Source: Ligustrum vulgare (Eukaryota; Streptophyta; Magnoliopsida; Lamiales; Oleaceae). From it: a DNA stretch of 64,000 nt. Positions within the stretch are counted from its first letter, which is position 1. The number at the start of each line of letters is the position of its first letter. The stretch is taken from the NCBI GenBank assembly GCA_963555705.1, contig OY743187.1:12228133-12292132 (forward strand). The letters run 5' to 3'. The position numbers were made by a program, and so were the translations under genes. The notes below the pieces were generated by a model. It saw only the letters and a program-made list of their open reading frames with translations, ran no database searches and had not been told where the DNA came from. Shown one piece after another: positions 34,031 to 46,178 of the stretch.

Positions 34031-37000
34031 GAGATAGATGCCCTCATCAAAATAGGCTTCCTGGGGCATTACATAAAAAAGGAAGATAAAGATCAAGGAA
34101 AAGGAGAGGAGAAGAATAGGTCCGCAGGCACCATAAATTTTATTGTCGGAGGTATAACTTCTGGAGGTGATTCAAATTACGCAAGTAAAATTTATGCCCG
34201 GACATTGGGTGATCAAGAAAAAAGGACGGCAGGCCATGACCATGAAATTTCAAACAGCATCAGTTTCAGTAACTTTGACATGGAAGGAATTTCATATCCC
34301 CATGACGATGCCATTGTCATTAGTGCCACAACTGCAAATTTTGATGTAAGAAGAGTGCTTGTTGATAATGGAAGTGCAGCAAATGTTCTTTCTTTGGAAG
34401 CTTTCAACAAGATACAACTTCCCAAGGATCGACTTCGTCAGGTCATTACTCCGTTAACTGGCTTTGGTGGAGGAACCGTAAGACCAGAATGTTTAATTGA
34501 CCTTCCTACTTCTCTTGGATCAGAAGAAAAGCTAGTGACTAGGATGACCCCGTTTCAGGTCGTAAAGACCCCTATGGCTTACAACACTGTCTTGGGAAGA
34601 CCATTCATTAACAGCTTGAAAGCAATAGTGTCAACATATCACTTAGCAATCAAGTTCCCAACTTCCTCGGGCATAGAAACAGTGCATGGTAATCAAGCAA
34701 TGGCCAGAAGTTGTTACATCAGCTGCATTGGAAAGGGTAAAAAAGATCTGATGTCAATTGAACTTTCCACGGAAGAGCGCATGTCTCCAGTGGAAGAAGT
34801 TCCAATTTCAGAAGGAAAAAGCTTCACGATTGGGAAAGAACTCCCCAAATCAATAAAGGAAGAATTGTCACAATGCTTGAGAAGAAACATCGACATATTC
34901 TCAGGGAGCGCAGAAGATATGCCCGGGATTGACCCCGCGCTTGTTGAACATAGGCTTAACGTCATGCCAGACAAAAAGCCTGTAAAACAACGAAGAAGGC
35001 AGTTTGCAACTGAAAGAAGGAAAATAATAAAAGAGGAAGTAGATAAGCTCTTGAAAGTTGGGTTCATCAGGGAAGTAAAGTATCTAGAATGGCTAGCCAA
35101 CGTGGTATTGGTCAAGAAGCCGATTGGAAAATGGCGAGTCTGCATAGATTTTACATATTTAAACAAAGCATGTCCAAAAAACAGTTGTCCTCTTCCCCGA
35201 ATCGACAGATTGGTGGACTCCACATCAGGCTCTGAACTTTACAGCTTCCTCGACGCATTCTCAGGATATCATCAAATTCAGATAGTACAAGAAGATCAAG
35301 AGAAAACTTCCTTCATGGCTGATGAAGGGATATTTTGAGTCATGGCTTTTGGATTAAAGAATGCCGGGGCTAATTATCAAAGATTGGTAAACATGATCTT
35401 CTCCAAACACATCGGGATAAACATCGAATTTTATGTTGATGACATGATCGTAAAGAGCTCGAGAAAGAAAGATCACATAACCGACTTGGAGGACATATTC
35501 TGTACACTCAAACAAAATCGGACGAACTAAATCCCGCCAAGTGCGCCTTCGGAGTAAGCTCAAGCAAATTTTTAGGATCACGATCACTCAGTGGGGCATT
35601 GAGGTTAACCCAGATAAAATTGTGGCCCTTACATCAATAGAACCTCCCAGGACCATCAGGGAAGTGCAAAAACTTACGGGTAGAGTGGGGCCGTTTCATG
35701 TCAAGGGCAGGAGATAAATATTTTCTCTTCTTCAAGACTCTTAGAGGAAACAAGGAGTTTAGATGAGATGAGGAATGCGACGTCTCCTTCAGGAAACTAA
35801 AGGAATATTTGGGAACTCCTCCAATATTGGTAAAACCAAATCAGGGAGACAACCTATTCTTGTACCTAGCAGTTTTCGATCATGCAGTAAGCGCCGTTTT
35901 AGTCAAAGAGGAAGAGAAGATCCAAAAACCTGTATACTATGTTAGTAAGATGATGTTGGATGCAGAAACCCGATATACACTGGCAGAACAACTTGTGCTT
36001 GCCCTGGTCACAACAGCCAGAAAGTTAAGACCTTACTTTCAAGCCTATGCTATAACAGTCATCACAAACCAACCCTTGAAACAAATCTTACAGAAACCAG
36101 ATGTCTCTGGTCGTCTACTCAAATGGTTAATCGAGCTTGGGGAATATGACATTGAGTTCAAACCCCGACCTTCCATAAAAGCACATGTCTTGGCAGACTT
36201 CGTCTCCGAACTCGCCCCAAGACCTCGGGGGCCAACAAGTCATGACAGGGAAGAGGCCACATGGAATTTTTAAGTTGATGGAGCATCGAATGCTCCTGGC
36301 TCGAGGTCCGAAATCATATTAAAAAAGGATGATGGTACAATGGAGATTCAGTGTGCAATTAGGTTCGACTTCCCGGCCACTAATAAATAATAATGACGCG
36401 GAGTATGAGCCCGTTATCGCCGGGGTTTAGGTAGCTCAACACCTAAGGGTCGAACATGTCAAGGTCTTGAGTGATTCACCATTGGTGATAGAGCAAGTGA
36501 ATTGTACTTTTGAAGCAAAAGATGAAAAAAAATTATCGTACAGAATGATGGTTCTGGACTTACAAATGAAGTTCAAATCTTGCTACTTAGATAAAATACC
36601 AAGGTCCGCTACTCACAAAGCAGATGCCCTATCATGACTAACTTTTTCCAATCTGGACCACTTGGAGAGAACTGTTTTCATGAGAACTCTTCATGAGCCC
36701 AGTATCACAAAGCAACCCGATGTCATGAATATTTCAGAACATGAGCCCAGTTGGATGGATCCAATCATTGAATATTTAACGTTGGGAAAGTTTCCAGATA
36801 ATAAGGCAGAGGCAAGAAGAGTCAAATCAAGGGCCCCGAGGTATACCATATTACAGAATACCTTGTTCCGTCGAAGTTTTACACTTCCTTACCTCCGATG
36901 TCTAATTTCGAAAGAAGCAGTCCTTGCTATGGCAGAGGTTCATGAAGGAATTTTTAGATGACACCAGGGAGCAAGAGTGCTAGTTATGAAGTTAATGCGA

Positions 37001-37915
37001 TACGGGTACTATTGACCAACCATGAGGAAGGACACACTCAGCTACGTGAAAACTTGTGATAAGTGTCAAAGATTTGCAGCCCGATTGCATCAACCAGCAG
37101 AAGAACTATCTTTAATTATGTGCCCATACCCCTTTGCACAGTAGGGAATTGACATACTTGGGCCATTCCCCATAGCTCGTGGCCAGGTCAAGTTTCTAAC
37201 AGTGACTGTAGAATACTTCACAAAATGGGTAGAAGCAAAACTTCTTGGCGTAATCACAGAACAAAAGTTGGAGGCATTTGTTTGGAAGTCAATCATCTGC
37301 CGTTTTGGTCTTCCTAAGACATTAATCGCTGATAATGAATGTCAGTTCGAGTGCCAAGCCTACAAACAATTCTACAAGAATCTGGGAATATAACACATGT
37401 TAACTTCCTTTTCACACCCGCAAAGTAATGGATTAGCTGAGGTTAAAAACAGGTTGATCTTGCAAGACTTGAGGACTCGTCATGACAGCGCCAAGGGTGA
37501 TTGGCCCGATCTCCTTCCGAAAATACTTTGGAAGAACCGAACAACATTCAAGACAGCAACAGGGGAAACTTCATTCATGTTAGCCTTTGGGATGGAAGCC
37601 GCTATTCCAGTAGAAGTGATTATCCCCAGCTTCCGCATGATGACTACTGAATTTCCCGATCAACTTGAGGGGCAGAGAGAAAGTCTGGACCTTCTTGAAG
37701 AGGTCAGGGAAAGTGCCGCCCTAAGAATAGCTACTTATCAACAGGCAATGTCCAAGAAATTAAATATCCTAGTCAAGAATAGAGAATTCAAAATGGGAGA
37801 TCTTATCCTACGTCGAAGTGAAGTCGCTGGTCATCAACCTAGGAAACTTGGACCTATTTGGGAAGGACCATGCGAAATCATTCGAAAAGTGGGAAAGGGC
37901 TAGTACAGCCTCCGA
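34031..37915 (+). pseudogene. Gypsy pol: protease, RT, RNase H (two), integrase (decayed)
   Basis: Protease LVDNGSAANVLS is near 34360. RT begins near 34990, with WRVCIDFTYLNKACP, the active site FYVDDMIVKS near 35430, and a TGA at 35336-35338 where about two codons are missing. A frameshift follows at about 35525. RNase H spans about 35830-36250 (LYLAVFDHAVSAVLV), followed by a second RNase H-like piece with VDGAS near 36275, full of stops. The integrase HHCC region near 36940-37070 (TCDKCQRFA) is interrupted by stops at 36959 and 37011. The core is at about 37140-37470: Asp in GIDILGPF, DN in IADNECQF, and Glu in NGLAEVKNR. The C-terminal part reaches LGPIWEGPCEI. Confidence 0.92.
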
Positions 37916-38301
37916 ACAATGGATTCAAAGCCCCTTCCTTGACCATGAATTGTTGAAAATCTAAATCCTTACTACAAGTAATCACCTTTCCAGTAGCAAC
38001 AAGGTCGTCTAGTTGTAGGAGAGTCAGGTCTGTGAACCCATTTTTTCTCTTAATTATGTCCAGACTTGCGCGTCCATCAACAATTTTTAGTAAGGTCGGG
38101 CCTGCATGCCCATCGTACTTTCTTTCAGAGTCAGGGAGGGTACTCTTTTTTCTTATCCATATTTTTTCCCAAAGAATTTTTTTGGATAAGGTTTTAACGA
38201 GGCCCATAATTAAGTCCTCTTTAATAAAAGTATTCCTTCTGAAAAATTAACATGAGAATATCAAGTGCAGGAATAACTTATAAGGTCGTCTAAATGACTT
38301 T

Positions 38302-38705
38302 ACAAGTTATTCACTTACAATAATTTATAATATCTCATGACAAGGCGTTACAAATTATTCCTTTGCTAATAATTTACAATGTCTCATGGTAAGGCGTTAC
38401 AAATTATTCCCCTACAATAATTTACAATGTCTCATGGCAAGGCGTTACAAATTATTCATTTGCGAATAATTTACAATATCTCATGGTAAGACGTTACAAA
38501 TTATTCTTCCACAATAATTTACAATGTCTCATGGCAAGGCATTACAAATTACTCATTTGCGAGTAATTTACAATGTCTCATGGTAAGACGTTACAAATTA
38601 TTCTTCCACAATAATTTACAATGTATCATGGCAAGACGTTAAAAATTATTCCTTTACGAATAATTTACAATGTCTCATGGTAAGATGTTACGAATTATTT
38701 CTTAT
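38302..38705. repeat. 48/49-bp tandem array in the gypsy 3' region
   Basis: Unit starts (ACAAATTATTC) lie at 38302, 38350, 38399, 38447, 38496, 38544, 38593, 38641 and 38690. Spacing strictly alternates 48 and 49 bp, so the real unit is a 97-bp dimer. Each unit holds an inverted AAATTATT/AATAATTT pair. Confidence 0.95.
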
Positions 38706-39184
38706 AAATTCGCAAAGGCAAGAGTTCGATCTCTTCTTTGTGAAGATTACTTACAAGGACGGCCTTGCTCGACCTTAAAAATTATCCAACTCAATTACAC
38801 AAGTCAAGGGTTTTTGGTCTCTTCTTCGTACGAAAAGTTCACAAGGTCGGCCTACATGCCTGACCTGACTTACTATCCTTTAAACCACAAAACAAGGGAC
38901 TTGACTCTTCTTTAAGTTTATGATGGTCGGATCAATTGCCCGACCTTGCAGCTACTTCTTAAAAATTGCACGAAGTCACGAGTTTGACACCTTTGAGCAA
39001 AAAGTTACAAGGTCAAAATAAAAGCCCTACCTTCACAAACAATTTACGAATAAAACACAAGTAAAAAGCTTGAACAATGGAGAAAATATGCAAATTCATT
39101 CATATAAAAATTTCTACAGACGGTTCTCGGGGCATACCCCGAGCTATTTACTAAAATTACAAAAAATACACAAAGAAAAAGGCA

Positions 39185-41096
39185 TCATTGCTGGGAGTCA
39201 CGGTCGCTGGCACCTCCGGCCTCTTCATCGGAAGCAGCCTCCTCTTCGTCTTCCTCAAGGAAATGCGTCAAATCGAGGGCTTCAGCTCCCAATGGAAACT
39301 GGGACAGAGGACTCGTGTCTAGGTCAAGGGCATGAAGCCGGATCCATGCTCGAGCTTGTCTCATTCCTTGAGCATAGGACTCCAAGGCATAGGTCCACAA
39401 GGCCAGATCGTACTCTTCAGATTTCTTGAAGGCCTCGACCGCCTCAACTTTAGCAGTAACAATATCCTCATGGGTACGGCGAAGGTCCTCAGCCAGCTTC
39501 CTGTTCTCCTCCCTCGCAAGGTCCCGCTCTTGCGTCATTAGGGCCAAATCAATCTCGACCCGGGTAAGTTTTTCTTCAGCATTGTTGGCCTTAGTTGCCT
39601 CATACTGTACTGAGTGCACAAGCTGACTTGATGTCTCACCCCATTTGACACCTTGAGTAATGAGACCTCGGCCATGCTTATCAGCTGGTCAAGATAAAAA
39701 CTTGTGTTATTTTCATAAAAATTGAAGTGGCCATCACAAGTAGCAAGGAATGGTCTTGAAATTACCTTGATAGCTACATTTAAAAAATGGTCGACCCCAT
39801 GTTCGAGCGAGACTTCTTCAGAATATTTTCTCAAGAAGCCCATGATGGTAACTCTCCTCTAGTTTCTTCCTTAAGTCCGCTAAGGAAGGGGCCTCTGAGG
39901 CAGCCTTGAGAACAGGGGAAGATCGAGCACTTTGCTCCTAGGAGGGGGCAGCAAATGCCTTGTCTAGTCTCACGTCGAGGAGGAACATCAACATTCCTCC
40001 TGGAGGTTTCTCCTGACCCGGACTGATTTTGGCACTGTCTCTTCTGGAGCCGTCATCGGACAATCCCGCCATCTTTCTTCTTCTCGGCTGCAGCCCGAGC
40101 TCTCTCCTCGGCCGCTTTCCTTAGTCTATCTCTATCAAAAGCCATTTCTACAAAGGTCAAGCAAAACCAATTAGGCATAAAAGAAAAGTCAAGGAAGACG
40201 ACGTTTTTTAGCATAAGGATACAATCAAATATTACTTAATTTACAAGGTCGGGGCCTACCAGGCTCCAAGTCAAGGTCAGTCTGACCTAAAATCTCGTTC
40301 GTAGTCAGATCTGAAGACTCCTCGACCAAAAGTCCAAAATCACAAACCCTTATTGCATTGGCCAGGAGGTCGGTCATTTATTCTTCCCCTATATTTCCCA
40401 TCATATTAAAATTATCTACCTCTGGTTTCCTAAAGGTCGGCCAAAAATATATTTTCACCTTGCCGGGGCTTAATGTAAAAGAATCTTTCCTTCCAGTACT
40501 TCAAAGAGTAAGGGACCCAACGCACCTCAAACCTTCCCTTCCCACATAAATAGACGAAATAGTTACCTTGATATAAAAACTTCAAATCCAAAAGACATTT
40601 ACAAAGGTTTACGATCGACTCGATCCCTAAACTTCTACACAAAACAAAAAAATAAACCAATATTCTCCACCCATTTGGAGCAACTTGCCCGGGAAGGATG
40701 CTCGAAGTGAACATGAAGTCCACAAAAAATGGTATAGGGGAAACCTAAGACCGGCCACTAATGATGCATGGAACACTACCCTTTCCCCTTCCCACAGTGA
40801 TAGGAAACATCATCACTCTCGGGAACCCGGGCTATATATTTATCCAAGAGGCCAAATTTCCTCATATCAGCCTCAACCATATGTTCTTTCATCCTTCTAT
40901 TGAATGTGGGCAACTTTAGGTCAGGAGAGCCCGATCCCTCATTAAGGTCGAGATTATCATCTACTCCCTCTTCACTACTCGACTCGTCACCCCTAGAGGG
41001 TGACGGGGGTTGGTAAAATCCTAATGGCTCGACGTCTAGAGCCTCATTCAAGTTCTCTACTTCCCTAAGATCACTTATGGTCACTTGCCTTACCAT
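39185..41096 (-). pseudogene. Antisense ORF of the gypsy element (gypsy-type transposase_28-like, decayed)
   Basis: A gene on the opposite strand to gag-pol. From its ATG at 41094-41096, the N-part is acidic (SRGDESSSEEGVDDN) and continues to RKFGLLDKYIARVPESDD. The next segments (about 40770-40430) read APNGWRILVYFFVLCRSLG and YSLKYWKERFFYI, which match the putative gypsy-type transposon domain family (PF04195). The C-part (39619-39185) is a charged coiled coil (REENRKLAEDLRRTHED) with an acidic tail. At least two frame changes split it. Extra antisense ORFs between pol and the 3' LTR are known in plant Tat elements; their role is unknown. Confidence 0.75.
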
Positions 41097-41459
41097 TCTT
41101 CCTCAAGAATAAATTACGAAATTATAAAAAGGTCAGGTGGGGGTCAAGCTTACCTAAATGTATTGTTCTTTGGAGGTTAGATCGTACTAGTTGCTCGAGG
41201 AGTTCTCTGGGTTCTCACAAAATCGCAAAGTAAAAACAATGAGAGAATAGGGACTACATATATATATAGGCAAAAATGGCGGGAAATTTTTGAATCTCTG
41301 CCTCTCACTTTGGACACGTGTCCATAATCTGATTGAACATTAATTGAAGAGAGAAAATTTGGCAAAACGCGTCATCAGCCGCCTGAAATAAATGTGATAG
41401 CTATCAAAAGTTAAATGCATTCAGAGATCTATTACTGATCCCTGATGTATGGAGGCCAA

Positions 41460-42214
41460 TGATCGGTACAATTTAACGACACCCTAGGATGGGCTAGGAT
41501 TTTTAAACGTGGCAGGTCAGCCCATCTGGGTAACGAGGTCGACCTGTGTGCCCGGTCTCTCCATAGTCAATAACCAAAGCGACCAAAAGGTCGGGCAATA
41601 ATGGCTGGGCAAGATCGAGCCTTTTCCCCGGTGTCATTAGGTTCTCCAGTACACTTACTCATATGACAGCTTACTTGCTCGGTCTTCTCTTGTCATAAGG
41701 TTGGGTATTCTCGACCTCATCTTGTCATATACCTTTTTTGTGATGGTGGTCGATCCGTCCCGGCCACATTACTCCTTAAGGCCTAATACAAACAGGATTC
41801 TAAGCATTCTTCGTTTATGGGCTTCATCAATGAGCTCTTGGGCCCCCAAAATAAGACATATCCTATAAGGAAATATATTAAAGGGGGAGCTCAATTCTTG
41901 TAAGGTTAGAACTCTTCCTAAAAGGTAAGTTATATCAAAAGGACTCTTCTTTAACTAAAAAAGGTTATGGGCTTTTTCAGCCCTATAAATACAGCTCATT
42001 TGATCACATATAATTCATTCATAATTCTTTACGTATTTCCAATTATATATTCTCTCTACTTTTCTCTAGAATACTAATTCTCACACCAGAGGGGCGACGG
42101 GAGGAATCCTCCTTACCTTTTTGCAGGTCATCCAAGGCGAATCCATTCATCTTTTTCAGTAATCAAGCAACTCCAGATCTTTCCACGTTAAGGTTAGGAT
42201 TTTTTACAGCATCA
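41460..42214 (+). repeat. 3' LTR of the gypsy element
   Basis: 755 bp. It starts TGATCGGTAC, ends GCATCA and is followed by TSD ATATA. A TATA box lies at 41984-41991. A small purine run (GGAGG) lies just upstream; no strong polypurine tract remains. Confidence 0.93.
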
Positions 42215-42224
42215 ATATACAATG

Positions 42225-42492
42225 CTTTATTTGCACAATGAAAATACTTAAAAAAGCTCAAGCAAAATTAGTGTTCAAAATAATATTGATCTTCAGGAAA
42301 AACCTGCCTGGCCAAAATCTCGAATCATAGGTTGAAATTTGTCATCTAGGAGGATATTGCTCCTTATGATATCCCTATGTATAATGGGAAATGATAAGCG
42401 GACAGCCCATGTATAGTTTTTGTGTGTGCATCTTCATGTAGGTACTGCAAGCCTCGAGCAATTCCAAGAATTATTTTCCAGTTAAAAAACAT
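42225..42492 (-). pseudogene. Receptor-like kinase fragment (Cys-rich RLK type)
   Basis: The minus strand reads WKIILGIARGLQYLHEDA, then after a frame change IIHRDI, SNILLDDKF and RDFG, then FPEDQ. These are kinase subdomains VIa to VII of plant receptor-like kinases: the catalytic loop HRD with Asn six residues on, and the DFG motif. Stops and frameshifts are present. A short insertion separates LHEDA from HRDI. The left side is cut by the gypsy insertion. The upstream side is fused to copia gag. Confidence 0.75.
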
Positions 42493-44002
42493 GTCACCTC
42501 CACAGTATTGGTAGATCACAGAAGACTCATCGCGAGGGTTAGATTTAGGATTAAAGTGTGTTGGTGGCTAGGGGTGGGCATAGTGTGTTGGTGGCTAGGG
42601 GTGGGCTAATGCCCACCCAAACTACTCAAACCGCCCAACTCAACTAGATCGATTTGGATCGATTTTTGATGAAAATCGAATTGGGTTCGGGTTCTACAAA
42701 AAAAATTTGGTCGAGTCGGGTTGGGTGTAAAACCCAACCCGACCCAATAAAAATTTTAAAAATATAGGACCATTTAAATTTCAAGAATCTCAAGCCCATT
42801 TTTAATTTGGATGAAATTCAAATATGGTTTGAACATATTTTAGTTTTATTAGCAAGTATTCAATTTATTATATTTGAACTTATTGTATTGTACATAATTG
42901 ATTTGAGTTAATAGTTGATTTATGAGCTTAATTTTTAAATTTTCAAGATTCTTTTGTTAATTGGACTAAAGCCCAACCCAACCTAACCCAACTTAATCGA
43001 AACTTGATTGGGTTGGGTTGAGTTGAGTTTGAACTTATACTTGGGTTGGGTTGATTTTTTAACAACCCGACTATAGTGGGTTGGGTTCGGGTTGGACAAA
43101 AAACTGACCGACCCAACCCAACCCACGCCCACCCCTATTGGTGGCCATGTGGTGGGAAAGATTCTTGCAGTGGGATTAAGGTTGGGATGGTATGAGCGTC
43201 TGTTATTGTTGGGGCGACGCTGGTTGTTAGTGTAATTCAAGGAAGGATTTTGAAACATAGTTTGATTTTCGACATCTTTGAGGAAGGTTTCATGATCAAT
43301 TAACTTGCCATATAATTCATCAAAGGTTATTGGAGTATCCCGGGTTCCGAGAGCTGCAATTACTTCTTTGTAGAAGGCACTCAATCCTCTTGTGAAATAT
43401 ATAAGAAGATCTGCATCAGATAGCGAAGCACCTAGTGAGGAGAGTTCATAAGACAAGGTCTTGATTTGAAGAAGAAAGTCAAAAATTGGTTGAGTTCCTT
43501 TGTTGAGATTGGTGAGTTTATCCTTCAAATGTATAATATACAACTGTGATCGTTTAACAAATATACGATTTAGTCGTGTCCAAGCTTCATGTGATGTAGT
43601 GACTCTAGCAATGAGGAGAATGACACTTGCAGTTAGAGAGGCAATAATAGCATGAAGAATCAACTGATATTGACGCTTCCATGTTATATAAGCCGGATTA
43701 GGAATTCTAGAACCATTGATATTAATCGTTTTCGGTGGAGAAGTCAAGGTTCCATCAAGAAAATGAAGGAGATTTAGCCTGTAAAACAAAGATGTAAATT
43801 GCAGTTTCCAGGAAAAATAATTGATTTGAGTGAGGCACAAAGGAAGATGTGTAGAAGCATTTATTTGGATAGGAGTCTGGACGGGTGAGGCAGGTGCATG
43901 TTCTGCTTGTGGATCATTGAGGTCGTTGGAGGTGGTGTTTAAGTTGTGTGACTCTGATGTAGTGGACATAGTGAGAGACAATTGAAAGAAACGACTGCTC
44001 AT
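42493..44002 (-). pseudogene. Copia-type gag, interrupted and truncated
   Basis: The minus-strand ATG at 44002 opens a gag-like protein with the copia pattern LTQINYFSWKLQF, FLDGT, WKRQYQLILHAI, then LKDKLTNLNKG and ISFDELYGKL-like blocks. It runs to about 43146, where a hAT MITE (42596-43137) intervenes. It resumes in frame on the other side (THFNPKSNPRDESS) and reaches the start of a zinc knuckle (YQYCG), where receptor-kinase sequence takes over. No protease, integrase or RT follows. Gag would form the retrotransposon particle. Confidence 0.8.
42596..43137. mobile_element. hAT-type MITE inserted in copia gag
   Basis: The ends TAGGGGTGGGC and GCCCACCCCTA are perfect inverted copies flanked by the 8-bp TSD TTGGTGGC (42588-42595 and 43138-43145). 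The interior is rich in GGGTTGGGTT. A 27-bp tandem duplication repeats TSD plus left end (42561-42587). Confidence 0.9.
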
Positions 44003-44268
44003 TATAATTTTGAGGTAAATTTTGTCGTTAAAAATTGGAGAGAGAAAATGTGTGTGATTAAAAAGTGATTTGAAAAATTGTATAAATTATAAATTGTAAT
44101 AATTACTCATTATATAGAGTTGCCAAACGGTGGTAAAAAGGATTTAGTGGCAGACAAGGTGAGGGAATTGGTGTTAATATGGGAGGTAGATTCTAAGAAA
44201 GTTTAGGTGAGAGGAAAGAAAGTTGGACGATAGATTCTTATATGGACTGAATAATTGGCAGTCACAGA

Positions 44269-45568
44269 CAGTGGCGGATCCAGGACTCAAATCCAGCTAG
44301 AGCAGCCGACGATTGACCATTGACCGATGACGACGCAATAGCTAAATTTTTTATTTAATATTTAATTAAATAATATTAAAAACTAATCAATAAGTATATC
44401 ATCCTAACATCATCTTTAATGTTAGGATCATACGAATCGATTGGGTTCTTTTCCTGGATTCTACACAAGATCATTCATATTGAATGCGGTGCAAAATTTC
44501 GTTGTGTTATCAAAGTCTAATAACTGTTGTCGTATGGCAGAAGTAATTGCGGGACCACTAAAAGTAGAATTACTAGGTTGAGAATTCCATTTAGATTGAA
44601 AGAAAATGTCTATCATCTGTAAATCAATTATCCAAATCACAATTTACTATATAATTCATTTCATATAAGGGAAATATGGGCTCACCAGTGAAAACATTCC
44701 AAAAACTTAACATTTACGCAAAATTTCCAAATAACATTTCAAATTCAAAACTAAAATAAGGCCAGCCTCACATACCTACCTGAGATTCAAATGATGAGAA
44801 ATTGAGATTCAAACGAGGACAAATCAAATCGTAGATGCATCTCAATAATCACAATTTACAAATCTAACCATATTGCAATTGCAAAAACTTAAATGAAACA
44901 TTTATGCATAATTCTCAAATAAATTATAACGAATCAAGGTTTAGACTCGTTACCTGATAACTGAAATGAAAAATCACAAATGTTTAAAACCAAAAAATTG
45001 AGAAATCAAACATCAATATTATTGATTAAAATGTTTAAAACTTAGACATTTCACAGCCCAAAAAATCTGAAAATTAGAAAACCAAATATATATATATATA
45101 TATATAAAACAAGTAAACAACAGACGTTAGAAACTTGGAATGCGTTACCGGTTGGAGACTTCAGACTTGGAGTCGCGAACTGGTGGTGAGCGATCAGCGT
45201 TTGGAGGTGTCGGCCGGCTGCTGCAACCGGCGACACTGGTGATGACTGGTGAAGGTGAACTTGACTCAACTCGAAGGGCATTGATAATTGACCACGCACA
45301 GTCCACAGAGAGAATCAGGAAAGGGGTTAGCCGATTTGGGTAGGGATTTGGCTTGGGTTGTGGGTTCAAACCGTTCAATACTTGCAGATTTGGAACAATG
45401 GGAGAACGATTTGTATTTGATTTGAGATTGGGTAGTGATTTGGGCCAAAAAGAAAAAAAAAAAGAAATTCAGCTCCAGCTGGGCGCCGCCTGCGCAGCGC
45501 CAGTGGCGGACCACCGGCGGCGAGGTAGCGCGGCCGCGCTACCTCGCCTATAGGTGGCTCCGCCACTG
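44269..45568. mobile_element. hAT-like element in the copia leader, GGCGGATCC ends
   Basis: CAGTGGCGGATCC and the inverted TCCGCCACTG ends are flanked by the perfect 8-bp TSD GTCACAGA (44261-44268 and 45569-45576). It is 1300 bp long. Short ORFs on both strands near 45050-45500 have no recognised product. It splits the leader between copia PBS and gag. Confidence 0.88.
45500..45568. repeat. Terminal palindrome of the hAT-like element
   Basis: CAGTGGCGGACCACC...GGTGGCTCCGCCACTG forms a foldback. Its centre (45519-45548) is a perfect 30-bp palindrome around GCGCGGCCGCGC. It resembles a minimal element made of two ends only. Confidence 0.85.
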
Positions 45569-45668
45569 GTCACAGATGAAAGAGTTATGTTCACGACAGA
45601 TTCTGATTGAAAAAAAAAATTGGTGGAGGAAGAAGAGAAGAATTAGGGTTGCTCATGAGAGTTTTGTT

Positions 45669-45683
45669 TCTGCTCTGATACAA
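45669..45683 (-). promoter_or_regulatory. Copia primer-binding site
   Basis: On the minus strand TTGTATCAGAGC directly follows the LTR end. This matches the usual initiator-Met tRNA site TGGTATCAGAGC with small change. Confidence 0.75.
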
Positions 45684-45879
45684 TGAAGAGAATAATTGTT
45701 TGAACGAAGAACTTGATTTCATTAATGAATAATACAATGATTTATAGTACAAGTGATTTGCCTATACCAGGAAACAAGTGTAATTAAAATTCTATCTAAT
45801 AATAAAAAGAATACAACAAAATTTTGGTGATCATGATCTTGAAGATTCTGAATTATCTTTTATGAAGATATTCTTAACA
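45684..45879 (-). repeat. 5' LTR of the copia remnant
   Basis: 196 bp. On the minus strand it starts TGTTAAGAATATC and ends TCTCTTCA, directly before the PBS. It contains a TATAAAT on that strand. The partner LTR is not in the window, so the left boundary of the element is lost. Confidence 0.65.
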
Positions 45880-46170
45880 ACCTTTTCCTGTGTCAATAAA
45901 TAACCAAAGCAGAAAGCCATTAATAAGGAAATAACCCTTTCGGAAAAAAAAATTGTGGTTTCTTTTAAGAAAATTATAAACCATTACTCGGAAATGTACT
46001 ACGTAATTTAGGTCTATGAACAGATAAACATAAGTTATTAGTATCGAATCAAATGAACTACACATTCGGTATGTCAACATTAGTCTATTATTGCTTTTTA
46101 TTGAGGTCAAATATGCCAATCTCTCACCCACCTTCATCTCCTAAAAAAATCTCATTTTTGGTAAAAATTA
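45880..46170. other. Sequence between copia LTR and hAT MITE
   Basis: No gene or element end is recognised; the short minus-strand ORF here has no known content. Confidence 0.4.
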
Positions 46171-46178
46171 CATAAAAT

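Larger units (their letters stand above)
31944..42214 (+). mobile_element. Ty3/gypsy LTR retrotransposon, Tat lineage (decayed)
   Basis: The two LTRs of about 755 bp start TGATCG and end GCATCA, and are flanked by the 5-bp TSD ATATA (31939-31943 and 42215-42219). The internal order is PBS, gag, protease, RT, RNase H, a second RNase H-like part and integrase. A 3' region follows with a tandem array and an antisense ORF. The DNGSA protease, second RNase H and antisense ORF point to the Tat (Retand/Ogre-like) clade. Many stops and frameshifts make it inactive. Total length is 10,271 bp. Confidence 0.93.

Noticed and set aside
38302..38705. Regularly spaced repeat resembling a CRISPR array
   Set aside because: Units are contiguous with no unique spacers, and the array lies in a plant LTR retrotransposon.
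45140..45686. Overlapping ORFs on both strands near 45.1-45.7 kb
   Set aside because: They lie in the hAT-like element and its terminal palindrome; the frames mirror each other and match no family I know.
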